NCBI RefSeq assembly: GCF_016587375.1 | Contig: NZ_BNJG01000002.1 | Location: 682,001 to 746,000 of the forward strand | Length of the DNA stretch: 64,000 bases | Source: Ktedonobacter robiniae | GTDB lineage: Bacteria; Chloroflexota; Ktedonobacteria; Ktedonobacterales; Ktedonobacteraceae | Direction of reading: 5' to 3' | Part shown: in pieces, positions 1 to 7,727 of the stretch | How positions within the stretch are numbered: the stretch's first letter is position 1 | Layout: each line of letters opens with the position of its first letter | Notes under the pieces: generated by a model | Database searches by the model: none | Seen by the model: the letters and a program-made list of their open reading frames with translations, nothing else | Told to the model about the DNA's origin: nothing | Translations under genes and position numbers: made by a program

Positions 1-807
1 CGAGCGATTGTCTATGTGCAGGGATTGATGGGAATGGTGGCACATAAAAATGGATAGCAAGTAGCTGAAGCGGTGGGAGAAGCCACGACCTATGCCATCC
101 AGCGCCTATTAGATCGAGCAAAATGGGATTGCAAAGAGGTACGAGATGGGTTGTGTGCCTTTGTTTCAGAGAACCTTTCGACTCCTGAAGCGATCCTGGT
201 GATCGACGCGACGGGCTTCCTCAAAAAGGGGAGCAAATCAGTTGGCGTGCAACGACAGTACAGTGGCACAGCGGGGCGGATCGAGAATTGCCAAATCGGC
301 GTGTTTCTCTCCTACGCAAGCGTGCGCGGACACACGCTGGTCGACCGCGAATTGTATGTGCCGAAAAGCTGGACAGGTGATCCGCAGCGATGCCGAGAAG
401 CACATGTGCCCGACGGAGTGACGTTTGCGACCAAGCCGGAGTTAGCGCAACGCATGCTCGAACGAACTCTGGACGCAGGTCTTCCCGCCGCTTGGGTCGT
501 AGGAGATACCGTTTATGGGAGCTCCCAGTTACTGCGGATGGCGCTGGAGGAGCGCCGACAGGCATATGCCTTGGCGGTAACCTGCAAAGAGCAGGTGGAA
601 GTGCAGGGCGTTCGCAAACGGGTGGATCAACTCGCCCAGGTTCTCGCGAGAGAAGATTGGCAGGTCCTGAGTGCAGGCGCGGGGAGCAAAGGCCCGCGCC
701 TCTTCGCGTGGGCCCGCATCGAACTGGCGGCACCAGAAACCACTGGATGGCAGCGCTGGTTGTTAGTGCGACGCAGTCTGGAGGAAGGCATGAAACAATG
801 TGGGTAA
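1..807 (+). pseudogene. IS701-family transposase, broken and truncated
   Basis: This is the middle part of a DDE transposase of the IS701 family. The reading frame enters from the left edge of the window. It meets an in-frame TAG at 55-57, where the family has Trp (context HKNG-stop-QVAEA), and then stays open to 807. Seen in the sequence: the VIDATGFLKKGS motif with the first catalytic Asp, followed by the SVGVQRQYSGTAGRIENCQ block, and a second Asp in VVGDTVYG. The protein runs out after LLVRRSLEEG, so the last third, including the expected catalytic Glu region, is missing. An ATG-like restart at 73 is possible but unlikely to give an active enzyme. I am sure of the family and sure that it is not intact. 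Confidence 0.85.
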
Positions 808-897
808 AAGACAGTAGCTAAAGCTAGGGGTTTTACGGCGCGGTTTGATAAGCACCCATTGTGAGATAGTTAGTAAATTGGGTGAAATCCGGGTTTG

Positions 898-917
898 CCC
901 ACGGGATGCGCAACGAG
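898..917 (+). repeat. 20-bp dispersed motif, copy 1
   Basis: The sequence is CCCACGGGATGCGCAACGAG. It lies in the 202-bp gap between the IS701 remnant and the truncated epoxide hydrolase; I see nothing else in that gap. An identical copy is at 50398, and close variants are at 6131, 6155 (inverted to each other), 6981, 44294 and 49490. The motif contains two small palindromes, CCC-AC-GGG and TGCGCA. Confidence 0.8.
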
Positions 918-1009
918 ATAAACTCAAGTAAAGAGAAAAGAAAACGTCATCCCTTGAAGTCTTCACGTGCTTTCGCATCTCACCAGATGTGAAAGCATGT
1001 GAGCAGGGA

Positions 1010-1615
1010 TCAGCTTTCCCGTTTAGCGAGCATGGAGGGCTCATACCGCGCGGAGAGGGCGATAGAAGGTCCGCAGTTAAAGTCCCCACCTGCGGCGGCG
1101 AACCGCTGGTAGCCAAGCTCGTTGCGCATTAAGCGCGCCCACAACTCGGCGGTTTTGGGGAGTTGCCAGCCACGCTCACGTGGACGGTCGGAAAAGCCGA
1201 ATCCCGGCAGCGATGGCACGACCACATCGAAGGCATCGGCAGGGTCACCACCATAACGCGCCGGATCAGTGAGCAGCGGAATGATCTTGAGCATCTCGAA
1301 GAACGAGCTGGGCCAGCCGTGGGTAAGAATGATCGGCAGCGGGTTGGGTCCTTTGCCGCGCTCGTGGATGAAGTGAATACCCAGGCCATCAATATCTGCA
1401 CGAAACTGCGCAAATTGATTGAGTCTCGTTTCCTGTGCTCTCCAGTCGAACTCATGCTGCCAGTAGTCTGCCAGTTCCTTGAGATAGTCCAGGTTGGTGC
1501 CATACTCCCAACTTGCTCCCTCCACCTGATCAGGCCAGCGGGTTTGGCTCAAGCGTACGAGCAAGTCGTCGAGGGTTCCTTGAGGAATGGCTATAGTAAA
1601 AGCTTGGATACTCAT
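1010..1615 (-). pseudogene. Epoxide hydrolase, 3'-truncated
   Basis: N-terminal half of a microsomal-type epoxide hydrolase (alpha/beta hydrolase with an EHN N-terminal domain). The start at 1615 (MSIQAFTIAIPQ) is chosen because AAGGAG lies just upstream; the reading frame extends further 5' but has no ribosome site. Visible: the EHN segment (residues 1-100), HGWPSS (oxyanion HGxP-like) near residue 120, and GFGFSDRP near residue 155. The protein stops after AAGGDFNCGPSIALSARY, exactly where the nucleophile elbow (normally GGDWG) should be, so the Asp context is altered and the catalytic His is missing. About 200 of the usual 380 residues remain. The gene is probably non-functional. Confidence 0.8.
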
Positions 1616-1826
1616 GAAACGTTTCTCCTTCGGAATCTTGGTTGTGATGAGGGACGACTTGTCCCTCCCGAGTGTTGTGAAGTGCTCTTGTGAAGCGCCC
1701 TTAGGCAAGCAGACACATAGTCCCTGTTCTCCGCCCCTCTCTTTGTCTCTGGCAAAAGAGCGCATCTCGCTTGACTCGCCTATAATTGAGAGTATTGAAA
1801 CCGATCTTTGAAAGTATAGCGAATTC

Positions 1827-1855
1827 TTGACAATCATTGAGTAGCATAGTATGAT
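1827..1855 (+). promoter_or_regulatory. Strong sigma70-type promoter of the IS607-type tnpA
   Basis: TTGACA at 1827-1832 and TATGAT at 1850-1855 are separated by exactly 17 bp. The tnpA ATG is only 7 bp after the -10 box, so the transcript would start at or next to the start codon (leaderless). No Shine-Dalgarno sequence is present upstream. Confidence 0.65.
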
Positions 1856-1861
1856 TTGAGC

Positions 1862-2449
1862 ATGAAACTCAGTGATTACGCGAAACAACAAGGGGTCCGC
1901 TATGAGACAGCCTGGCGTTGGTTCCGGGACGGGAAAATCCAGGGGCGGCGCGTAGGGGCTCACACGATTCTCATCGACGAGCCAACCAGGGTGTCAGTCC
2001 CCTCATCGAAGCCTCAAACCGTGGTCTACACGCGGGTGTCTTCCGCAGAAAACAAGACCAACCTGGACAGTCAAGCTGAGCGGTTGGTTGCCTACTGCGC
2101 TGCCCGTGGCTATCAAGTGGGCAAAGTTGTCAAGGAAATTGGCTCTGGCGTCAATGACAATCGGCCGAAGTTTCTGGCTCTCTTGGCCGATCCAAGTGTG
2201 GGCCGTATCGTCATTGAACACAAGGACCGGGGTACCCGCTTCGGGTTCCGTTACATCGAGACCCTGCTTCAAACCTATGGGCGTGAGATCGAGGTCGTCA
2301 ATCAGGCCGACAATGGCACAGAAGACCTGCTCTCAGACCTCACCAGCATCGTGTACTCGTTCTGCGCCCGGCTCTATGGGCAACGGCGTGCCAAACGCAA
2401 AACAGAGCGTCTTGTGCAGGAATTGGAGGCCGACCGTGCACCTGGTTGA
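1862..2449 (+). CDS. tnpA: IS607-family serine transposase (TnpA)
   Basis: Serine-recombinase transposase of the IS607 type, 195 residues, the usual length. Residues 3-30 (LSDYAKQQGVRYETAWRWF) form the MerR/excisionase-like HTH that comes before the catalytic domain in this family. The resolvase domain starts at about residue 54 (VVYTRVSSAENKTNLDSQ) and carries the nucleophilic Ser. An EHKDRGTRFGF block (the Arg-containing helix) and the C-terminal YGQRRAKRK helix follow. The start at 1862 follows directly from the promoter position; no ribosome site is seen. The 3' end overlaps tnpB by 14 bp. It excises and inserts the element through a dimeric serine-recombinase reaction. Confidence 0.9.
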   Translation: MKLSDYAKQQGVRYETAWRWFRDGKIQGRRVGAHTILIDEPTRVSVPSSKPQTVVYTRVSSAENKTNLDSQAERLVAYCAARGYQVGKVVKEIGSGVNDNRPKFLALLADPSVGRIVIEHKDRGTRFGFRYIETLLQTYGREIEVVNQADNGTEDLLSDLTSIVYSFCARLYGQRRAKRKTERLVQELEADRAPG

Positions 2450-3734
2450 AAAGCACATCATTCTTCGGAGTGATCCACGCTATGCCACGCTTGACGCGGC
2501 CTGTTTTGCTTCCAAAAATCTCTACAATACGGCGCTGTATGAGATCCGTCAGGCCTTCATCTTTGAGGAAAAACACCTCAACTACAATGAAATGGATCGG
2601 CGGATGCAGTCGCATGAAGCGTACAAAGCACTGCCTGCGAAAGTGGCCCAACAGGTATTGCTGCTGCTCGAACGCAACTGGAAATCCTTCTTTGAAGCGC
2701 TCGATGCCTACAAGCGCGATCCCTCAAAATTTCGCCGACGCCCCCAATTCCCCAAATACAAGCACAAAACGACAGGCCGCAACGTACTCATCTACACGAT
2801 GCAGGCCGTAAGCCGCAGCAAACGGACCCTTGGACGACACCTCATTCAGCCTTCGGGACTGGGCATCCAGATCAAAACCCAACAAGATCCCAAGGCGATC
2901 ACTCAGGTCCGTGTGGTTCCCAAACACGGTTTTGTCGTCGTTGAGATCATTTATGAACAGGAGCCGAGCCGCTCCGCCGTCGATCCCGCGCTCATCGCTG
3001 GCATCGATCCTGGTCTGGAAAATCTGATCGCACTAACTTCAAATAAACCGGGTTTTGTCCCGGTCGTCGTTAACGGGCGCGGTCTGAAAAGTACGAATCA
3101 GTTCTACAACAAGCGGCGAGCAGAACTCCAACAAGCTCTTGGTCGTCCTGGAAACACCCGGCGCATGGAGCGCTTGACTCTCTGGCGCAATCGGCGGATT
3201 GAGCATGATCTGCACACCATCTCGCGTTTTGTGATTGATGTGCTGGTGGCTGAGGGGATCGGAACGCTCGTGATTGGTCGCAACGTGGGCTGGAAACAGG
3301 AGATCAACCTGGGGAAACGGACAAATCAGAACTTTGTTCAGGTGCCTCATGCCCAGTTCATCCAGATGCTCACCTACAAAGCTGAGCAAAAAGGCATCCA
3401 GGTGATCCTCACCGAAGAAAGCTACACCAGCAAGGCCAGTTTCCTGGATCGCGATCCTTTGCCGATCTACCAGCAAAGCCAGGAGCATGCGCCTGTTTTC
3501 AGCGGCAAACGGATCACACGGAGGCTCTATCGGGCATCCAATGGCCAACTCATTCACGCCGATTGCAACGGGTCCTATAACATCATCAGAAAAGCAGCTC
3601 CTGATGCCTTCGGGTCGGAGGGAGTAGAGGATGGGGAGCGCAGGGTTCATCTGCCGGTAGTCCATCCCGTGAGGCTGTCATTCCCTCACAAACCCGCTCG
3701 CGAGAAAATCCTGGCCTCTGTCAGGATTCGCTAG
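2436..3734 (+). CDS. tnpB: TnpB RNA-guided nuclease of the IS607-type element
   Basis: TnpB, 432 residues. The GTG start at 2436 is preceded by GGAGG with a 6-nt gap and lies inside the end of tnpA. RuvC-like catalytic residues are visible: Asp in AGIDPGLENL (about residue 192), Glu in LTEESYTSKAS (about 325), and Asp in HADCNGSYNI (about 373). The four-Cys zinc finger normal for TnpB between the last two motifs is absent; that stretch reads FLDRDPLPIYQQ with no Cys. The last roughly 45 codons (after SYNIIRKAAPDAFG) look like non-coding guide-scaffold sequence read through. Members of this family cut donor or target DNA guided by an RNA made from the element's right end. The gene appears intact. 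Confidence 0.88.
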   Translation: MHLVEKHIILRSDPRYATLDAACFASKNLYNTALYEIRQAFIFEEKHLNYNEMDRRMQSHEAYKALPAKVAQQVLLLLERNWKSFFEALDAYKRDPSKFRRRPQFPKYKHKTTGRNVLIYTMQAVSRSKRTLGRHLIQPSGLGIQIKTQQDPKAITQVRVVPKHGFVVVEIIYEQEPSRSAVDPALIAGIDPGLENLIALTSNKPGFVPVVVNGRGLKSTNQFYNKRRAELQQALGRPGNTRRMERLTLWRNRRIEHDLHTISRFVIDVLVAEGIGTLVIGRNVGWKQEINLGKRTNQNFVQVPHAQFIQMLTYKAEQKGIQVILTEESYTSKASFLDRDPLPIYQQSQEHAPVFSGKRITRRLYRASNGQLIHADCNGSYNIIRKAAPDAFGSEGVEDGERRVHLPVVHPVRLSFPHKPAREKILASVRIR

Positions 3735-3735
3735 T
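3620..3735 (+). ncRNA. Probable TnpB guide RNA (omegaRNA/reRNA) scaffold
   Basis: The 3' end of tnpB and the following bases contain two hairpins typical of TnpB guide scaffolds: GTGAGG (3669-3674) with CCTCAC (3684-3689), and AATCCTG (3707-3713) with CAGGATT (3722-3728) around an 8-nt loop. In known elements the scaffold overlaps the tnpB end and the guide is whatever flanks the right end. Here the flanking guide would come from the broken transposase that begins within about 15 bp. The exact 5' and 3' ends are inferred. Confidence 0.5.
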
Positions 3736-4165
3736 CACGACGGAACTATAACCGAGAAGTGGGAAATGGCGAGCGCGCAAGCAGATCCTTGTGAAAGAGT
3801 GTCCGCAAGGCTTCCACTGTGGATTGATCAAGAGCAGCGAGAAAGCGGGACAGGGTTGAGCGATGGGGCAACCGGTTTCGCCCAAAGAGCGCCATGAATG
3901 GTCCGGCAAACGGCAACAGCCGTTCGTAAAATGCTTACAGAGTGGGTTCGCCAGATACAGTATACCCAATCAGGATGGCAACGAAATCGATCACATCGTA
4001 GGTGCCAAAGCGTGCACGGGCGAACCGCACCTGCTCCTGGATGCGTGCCAAGATTCCCATATGGGTGAGAACCTGAGCAAAGGCTGCCACTTCTCCCATC
4101 CAGGGAGGCGTTGAGAGCAGGTCAGTGGAAGCAATTTGGACATGGACCGAAGCGGGTATCATACG
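3735..4165 (-). pseudogene. DDE transposase N-terminal fragment, copy A
   Basis: N-terminal part of a transposase (start MIPASVHVQIAS near 4160) that matches the copy at 15918-16665 almost residue for residue (PPWMGEVAAFAQ, RFARARFG.YDVIDFVAILIG, SGEPTL). An in-frame TAA interrupts it after SGEPTL (about 3935), and the same frame then continues (AFYERLLPFAGPFMALFG, LPHRSTLSRFLAAL). Homology ends at about 3750, at the right end of the IS607-type element, so the insertion appears to have landed in this gene. The missing 3' half is not on the other side of the element, so there has been further rearrangement. I cannot name the IS family with confidence; it resembles large DDE transposases common in Ktedonobacteria. 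Confidence 0.7.
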
Positions 4166-4274
4166 CTTTCTCTGTCCTCTTTCAAGAGCATCTATGGGGC
4201 TATGCGATGACGCTGTTTCTCCCTCTTCTTCATGGCATCTTTTGTGCCGTGAGGAAGAATTCGGTGCCAGCTCC

Positions 4275-4445
4275 ATGTGTAAATTTTGGCATTACGCTGT
4301 CGATTTTCTCGGTAATTATCCTGCTGGCGAGAGGCACTCTCGTGACCAGCCGCCGGAAAGTCGGCTTGAGAAGCCAAAGGGAGAGAAATATTCTCGACAG
4401 CAGAATTCCCTAAAAATCGACAGCGTAATGCCAAAATTTACACAT
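4275..4445. mobile_element. 171-bp MITE with 33-bp terminal inverted repeats
   Basis: The arms 4275-4307 and 4413-4445 are perfect reverse complements over 33 bp (outer bases ATGTGTAAATTTTGGCATTA). The interior has no coding potential and is itself partly palindromic next to the arms. No autonomous relative with these ends is present in the window, and no target duplication is obvious. It sits between transposase copy A and the oxidoreductase gene. Confidence 0.8.
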
Positions 4446-4502
4446 TACCAAGATGCTCTCAGCATTGAGAAGCATTCAAGATTCCTGCAGCTTCAGTACT
4501 CT

Positions 4503-5447
4503 CTACGCCAGATGCAGAACAGCTTTGCCAGTGAATTGTCTTTGCAGCAAGCGTTGTGCGACCTCACCAATGTCGTGCCAGGAAGCCTCCACCTCGATTG
4601 GCGTCCGCAATTGCTGCTCGGCTACCAGTTGCGCGAGCCAGGCCAGATCTTCAGATGCCGCACGGCGCTGTAATTCTACATATATCACCAGCCCGTAGAG
4701 GGTAGTTCCTCCAGTAACCACGAAATTGCTGACATCAAAGGTGGCCTCTGGAGATACTGACCAGCCCAGCGTGACGCAGGTTCCCCCCGGTGCCAGCAGA
4801 GAGAGTGCGCTCGCCAGTGCTTTCCCACCGAGCGACTCGATAATCAAGTGGTACGGGCCATAGGCACGCGCAGGCTCAAGATCATCCCCCACGATCACCT
4901 CATCGGCTCCCGCCTCACGGACTAACGCCTCGTTGCGAGTCTGGCGAGCAGTACCGACAACATAGGCACCGCTGCGCCGAGCGAGCTGGTGCGCGAAGAG
5001 TCCCACCCCACCAGTGGAACCGGTAATCAACACACGCCTGTTCAGGAGAAGTCCTCCTTTCTCAAGCGCACGGAGCGCGGTGAGTCCAGCAATAGGTAAG
5101 GTTGCTGCTTGAGCGAACGTCACCCTGTCAGGAAGTTCGGCCAGCCTGTTGGTAGGAACTACCACTTGCTCAGCCCATGAACCTGCATTAACCGTGCCCA
5201 CCACCCGGCTCCCGACCTTCGGTCCTGCCCCATTAGCAGCTTGCTTGATGACCGTTCCCGCTAGGTCCCAACCAGGTCGCCAGCCCGCTGCGGCCTGCAT
5301 GACACGCCCCACCTCTCCTCGATTCAACGAAATGGTCTCAACCTGAACAAGTGCTTCCGATGGACCAGACTGGGGTGCTTCGACCTCCTTGATGGCAAGC
5401 CGCCCTGGAACCTCAGGATCAACGACGATCGCACGTATTGAACTCAT
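4503..5447 (-). CDS. Zinc-free quinone oxidoreductase / MDR family protein
   Basis: Medium-chain dehydrogenase/reductase, 314 residues, of the NADPH:quinone-reductase branch. The start at 5447 (MSSIRAIVVDPEVPG) has AGGAAAGAG upstream; 16 extra codons are possible but lack a ribosome site. A GroES-like domain spans residues 1-120 (SLNRGEVGRV). The Rossmann motif is at about residues 140-150 (LITGSTGGVGLFAHQLA), followed by the VVGTARQTRNEALVREAGADEVI segment. Catalytic and structural zinc Cys residues are absent, so it should use NAD(P)H to reduce quinones or enones rather than act as a Zn alcohol dehydrogenase. It lies 113 bp downstream of the MarR gene on the same strand, with a matching operator half between them, so MarR control is likely. 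Confidence 0.85.
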   Translation of the reverse strand: MSSIRAIVVDPEVPGRLAIKEVEAPQSGPSEALVQVETISLNRGEVGRVMQAAAGWRPGWDLAGTVIKQAANGAGPKVGSRVVGTVNAGSWAEQVVVPTNRLAELPDRVTFAQAATLPIAGLTALRALEKGGLLLNRRVLITGSTGGVGLFAHQLARRSGAYVVGTARQTRNEALVREAGADEVIVGDDLEPARAYGPYHLIIESLGGKALASALSLLAPGGTCVTLGWSVSPEATFDVSNFVVTGGTTLYGLVIYVELQRRAASEDLAWLAQLVAEQQLRTPIEVEASWHDIGEVAQRLLQRQFTGKAVLHLA

Positions 5448-5527
5448 GTATCTCTTTCCTTTCGTTTTCGAGCCATTGCGCCTTGTTTCAGACATTGCTT
5501 GTGCAAAAATGGCCTCTTGTACAATAC

Positions 5528-5546
5528 TATGCCGGCATAATAATAA
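5528..5546. promoter_or_regulatory. Second MarR operator-like site upstream of the oxidoreductase
   Basis: The minus strand reads TTATTATTATGCCG, the same 14-mer as the left part of the MarR operator at 6044-6057. It is attached here to the palindrome TATGCCGGCATA (5528-5539). It lies 81 bp upstream of the oxidoreductase start. This is inferred to be a regulator site because the same sequence precedes both genes. Confidence 0.5.
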
Positions 5547-5560
5547 GCGAAAAAAAGTTT

Positions 5561-6031
5561 CTATGGGTGTTCATCTGCCGGAGAAAACGAGCAGCGCGAG
5601 AAATTGGCTGCCGCCTGGACGAGCAAGCGACGAAAGAGGAGCTGTTCTGCTTGACTCATCCCCTGCACGAGGCAAGCATCGAGATCTTTCCAGATGTGCA
5701 AAGCTGGTTCGCCTAGACGCCGTCCTTTTTCAGTCAGATACACCCGCGAGATCCGAGCATCCTCAGCATCCTGACGACGGATCAGCAGTCCCTCTTTTTC
5801 CATGCGCTGGACCGTTTTGGCAACTGTGCCAATCTCGACGCCAAGCCGAGCTGCGAGATGAGACTGCGAGAGGCCATCCTCCTCCAATAAGCGGAAAATG
5901 ACAAGCTCTTGAGCTGTGTGGAGGCCGATTTTCTGACACCGTACTTCCGCCTGTTGGTGCTGCGCTTTATAGAGCCGTACAAGGGACAAACTAATACTCT
6001 CTTCCAGATACGTTGTGATTGGTTCTTGCAT
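5561..6031 (-). CDS. MarR-family transcriptional regulator
   Basis: MarR-type winged-helix repressor, 156 residues, the normal size. The ATG at 6031 (MQEPITTYLEE) is preferred over the in-frame GTG nine bases upstream because AGGTGAGG sits in front of it. The winged helix is visible at about residues 50-110 (ELVIFRLLEEDGLSQSHLAARLGVEIGTVAKTVQRMEKEGLLIRR) with the wing DAEDARISRVYLTEKGR. A perfect palindrome overlaps its promoter (see 6038-6075), so it is probably autoregulated. It is followed by an oxidoreductase gene with a related site. Such pairs typically sense phenolic, electrophilic or oxidative compounds; the ligand is unknown. Confidence 0.9.
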   Translation of the reverse strand: MQEPITTYLEESISLSLVRLYKAQHQQAEVRCQKIGLHTAQELVIFRLLEEDGLSQSHLAARLGVEIGTVAKTVQRMEKEGLLIRRQDAEDARISRVYLTEKGRRLGEPALHIWKDLDACLVQGMSQAEQLLFRRLLVQAAANFSRCSFSPADEHP

Positions 6032-6037
6032 AGACCT

Positions 6038-6075
6038 CACCTGTTATTATTATGCCGTCTAAATAATAACAGGTG
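6038..6075. promoter_or_regulatory. MarR autoregulatory operator
   Basis: Perfect 14-bp inverted repeat: CACCTGTTATTATT at 6038-6051 and AATAATAACAGGTG at 6062-6075, with a 10-bp spacer (ATGCCGTCTA). It begins 7 bp upstream of the MarR start codon and includes its ribosome-binding site, so bound protein would block transcription or translation start. Confidence 0.75.
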
Positions 6076-6130
6076 TGACGGGTAATGTCAACTCCACTCG
6101 CCTCTCGAAAGCCTGGCAGGATTCTCTCTC

Positions 6131-6175
6131 TTCGTTGCGCATCCCGTAGGCGTTTCCCACGCGATGCGCAACAAA
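6131..6175. repeat. 20-bp dispersed motif, inverted pair (copies 2 and 3)
   Basis: TTCGTTGCGCATCCCGTAGG at 6131-6150 is the motif on the minus strand. CCCACGCGATGCGCAACAAA at 6156-6175 is the motif on the plus strand. Together they form an imperfect 45-bp palindrome in the gap between the MarR gene and the LysR fragment. This is the only head-to-head pair in the window. Confidence 0.75.
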
Positions 6176-6224
6176 GTCGTAGAAAGGGAGGGGAAAGGGG
6201 CAAAAATGTGCACCGTCTCGCAGC

Positions 6225-6550
6225 TCAACATGCGCGAGGAGGCAACGATATTTGCTCTTGTGCCCAAGCCAATGCCGTTTGGACAAACAATGTTGCTCCT
6301 CTGGAGGCCATTTCCTGCGACCTGACAGCAAGTCCGATTTGCAATGGTTGAGGGGGATCAAGCGGCAGAGCCACTACTCCCTTAAGCTTTTTCGGGAGCA
6401 TCATACGCGGAATGAGCGTGATGCCGAGTCCCTCACGAACCATTGCCAGGATCGTGGCGCTATCGCTGGCCTGACAGCGCAGAGGTGGCCTGCTACGGCA
6501 ACGCTCCAGACCAGCCCTTTCCATCATCTGAAATGAGCATTCGGTCTTTG
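6225..6550 (-). pseudogene. LysR-family regulator, C-terminal fragment
   Basis: About 100 residues of the LysR effector-binding domain: DSATILAMVREGLGITLIPRMM, a typical core strand-helix of the second subdomain, then VALPLDPPQPLQIGLAVRS and the C-terminal helix. The HTH domain and first subdomain are missing. The upstream edge abuts a TPR fragment on the other strand at about 6551, a clear recombination junction. Non-functional. Confidence 0.7.
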
Positions 6551-6552
6551 CC

Positions 6553-6821
6553 ATGCTACTCTGCTTGGCCTCGCGCTCTTGTACAAAAAACAGAAACGCT
6601 ATGCGCAGGCCATTGCGCTCCTGCGCCCCATTGCCGCAAAGCAGCAAAACAGGTCAACAGATTCAGCCTTTCAGGTACTCCTGCTACACTACCTCTCCGA
6701 CTTGTATGCCAGGGAGGAGGAGTATACAGAGGCCGAGGACTACTTTCAACGCGCCCTGACCCTCTGGCAACAGACCCAGTCTCCCGTGCAACATGCTTCT
6801 CATCCTTCTCAAGTGGAGTAA
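6553..6821 (+). pseudogene. TPR protein C-terminal fragment
   Basis: About 89 residues with two tetratricopeptide helix pairs (LGLALLYKKQKRYAQAIALL and LHYLSDLYAREEEYTEAEDY). No start codon or ribosome site is seen; the frame opens directly at the junction with the LysR fragment. The family resembles the TPR tails of NB-ARC/LuxR-type regulators such as those at 24447 and 41861, but the parent gene cannot be identified. Confidence 0.5.
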
Positions 6822-6980
6822 CAAGGAACGACATATTGATGACGACGGTTTGGGCAATTGGGCATATCGGTACCGCTACGCCATCACCGATCAGAGCGTT
6901 TTTTCGTCTGATCGGTTCAAGCTCACCTGAACCACTCTTCTTGACTGAAAGAGGTTTCTCATCTACCTGCGTTCCTTCAT

Positions 6981-7000
6981 CTCGTTGTGCAACCCGTGGG
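6981..7000 (-). repeat. 20-bp dispersed motif, copy 4
   Basis: CTCGTTGTGCAACCCGTGGG, i.e. the motif on the minus strand with two changes. It sits exactly where the neighbouring transposase fragment loses homology: the frame reads RALEIP and then the motif-encoded RVAQRDEG. Confidence 0.75.
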
Positions 7001-7617
7001 ATCTCCAATGCTCGACACAGATTAGCAACCTCTTCCAAGAGCGGAACCAAATTCTTCTCTGTCGCTCCTAACAGGCTCCGCGCCACCAGCACTTCTCTCG
7101 AACAGCAATCGCGCAGGACCCACAAGACCTCGTGTCCGACATCTGGCTGCAACCCATCGAGCGTCAGGATTACCTGCTTGTGTTCTTTCAGTTGCTCGCA
7201 CAGCCGTGTTTCATCAGCCAGGTGTAACGCGAGCAGCGCTTCATAGCAATAAAGCTGGTTCGTGACGGTGCGCTCGGCCACTTGGAGTCCCCTTCTTCAT
7301 GGATCTGCGGAAATACTGCGCTGCTGCGGATAGCGTAGTGTTCCCACCAAGGCGATCGCATCCAGGCCAAATTCTCCGTGGGGCAATGCCCATCCACCTT
7401 CCTCTTCCGGTCGTGTTGGCTGATGAAAGCGCAAACACTCCGCGTTGCGGCAGCGATACACTTTGAGGGTTAACCTTGTGACGCCCTGTAACGTGGTCAC
7501 TGTTCGGTGGCTATGATGCCCCATCCGCATGCGGCAGCTACATGCTCGACAGGTGGTCAGGAAGGGCTCAAGAGTGACGTATTGGCCGGGTTGAGGGCGC
7601 GCTTGCTTTCTCGTCAT
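6995..7617 (-). pseudogene. Transposase-like gene, frameshifted and 3'-truncated
   Basis: Start MTRKQARPQPGQYV at 7617. An N-terminal Cys-rich zinc-ribbon-like stretch (CRACSCRMRMG ... CRNAEC) precedes a DDE-type core whose first Asp is in VILTLDGLQPD. The frame changes between 7280 and 7310 (after LVGTLRYPQQRSI), so two frames are needed. It ends at the 20-bp motif at 6981-7000. I recognise the style from Ktedonobacteria but cannot assign the IS family. Decayed. Confidence 0.55.
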
Positions 7618-7652
7618 AGCGAATCTCCTGTGCAGGGCAATCGCACCGAAAA

Positions 7653-7686
7653 AGAGGCCAGGCAACGACGACGCTCACTGGCCTCT
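7653..7686. terminator. Terminator of the MFS gene
   Basis: AGAGGCCAG (7653-7661) pairs with CTGGCCTCT (7678-7686). On the minus strand the stem is followed by TTTTT. It lies about 42 bp past the MFS stop codon. On the plus strand the stem is followed by CATTTTTCT, so it may work both ways. Confidence 0.6.
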
Positions 7687-7727
7687 CATTTTTCTGGAAA
7701 GACACGAACAATCAGCTTCTGACCGAA

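Noticed and set aside
1119..1130. CTCGTTGCGCAT inside the epoxide hydrolase, resembling half of the 20-bp motif
   Set aside because: It encodes the conserved MRNEL of the enzyme and matches only 12 bases; chance similarity is enough.
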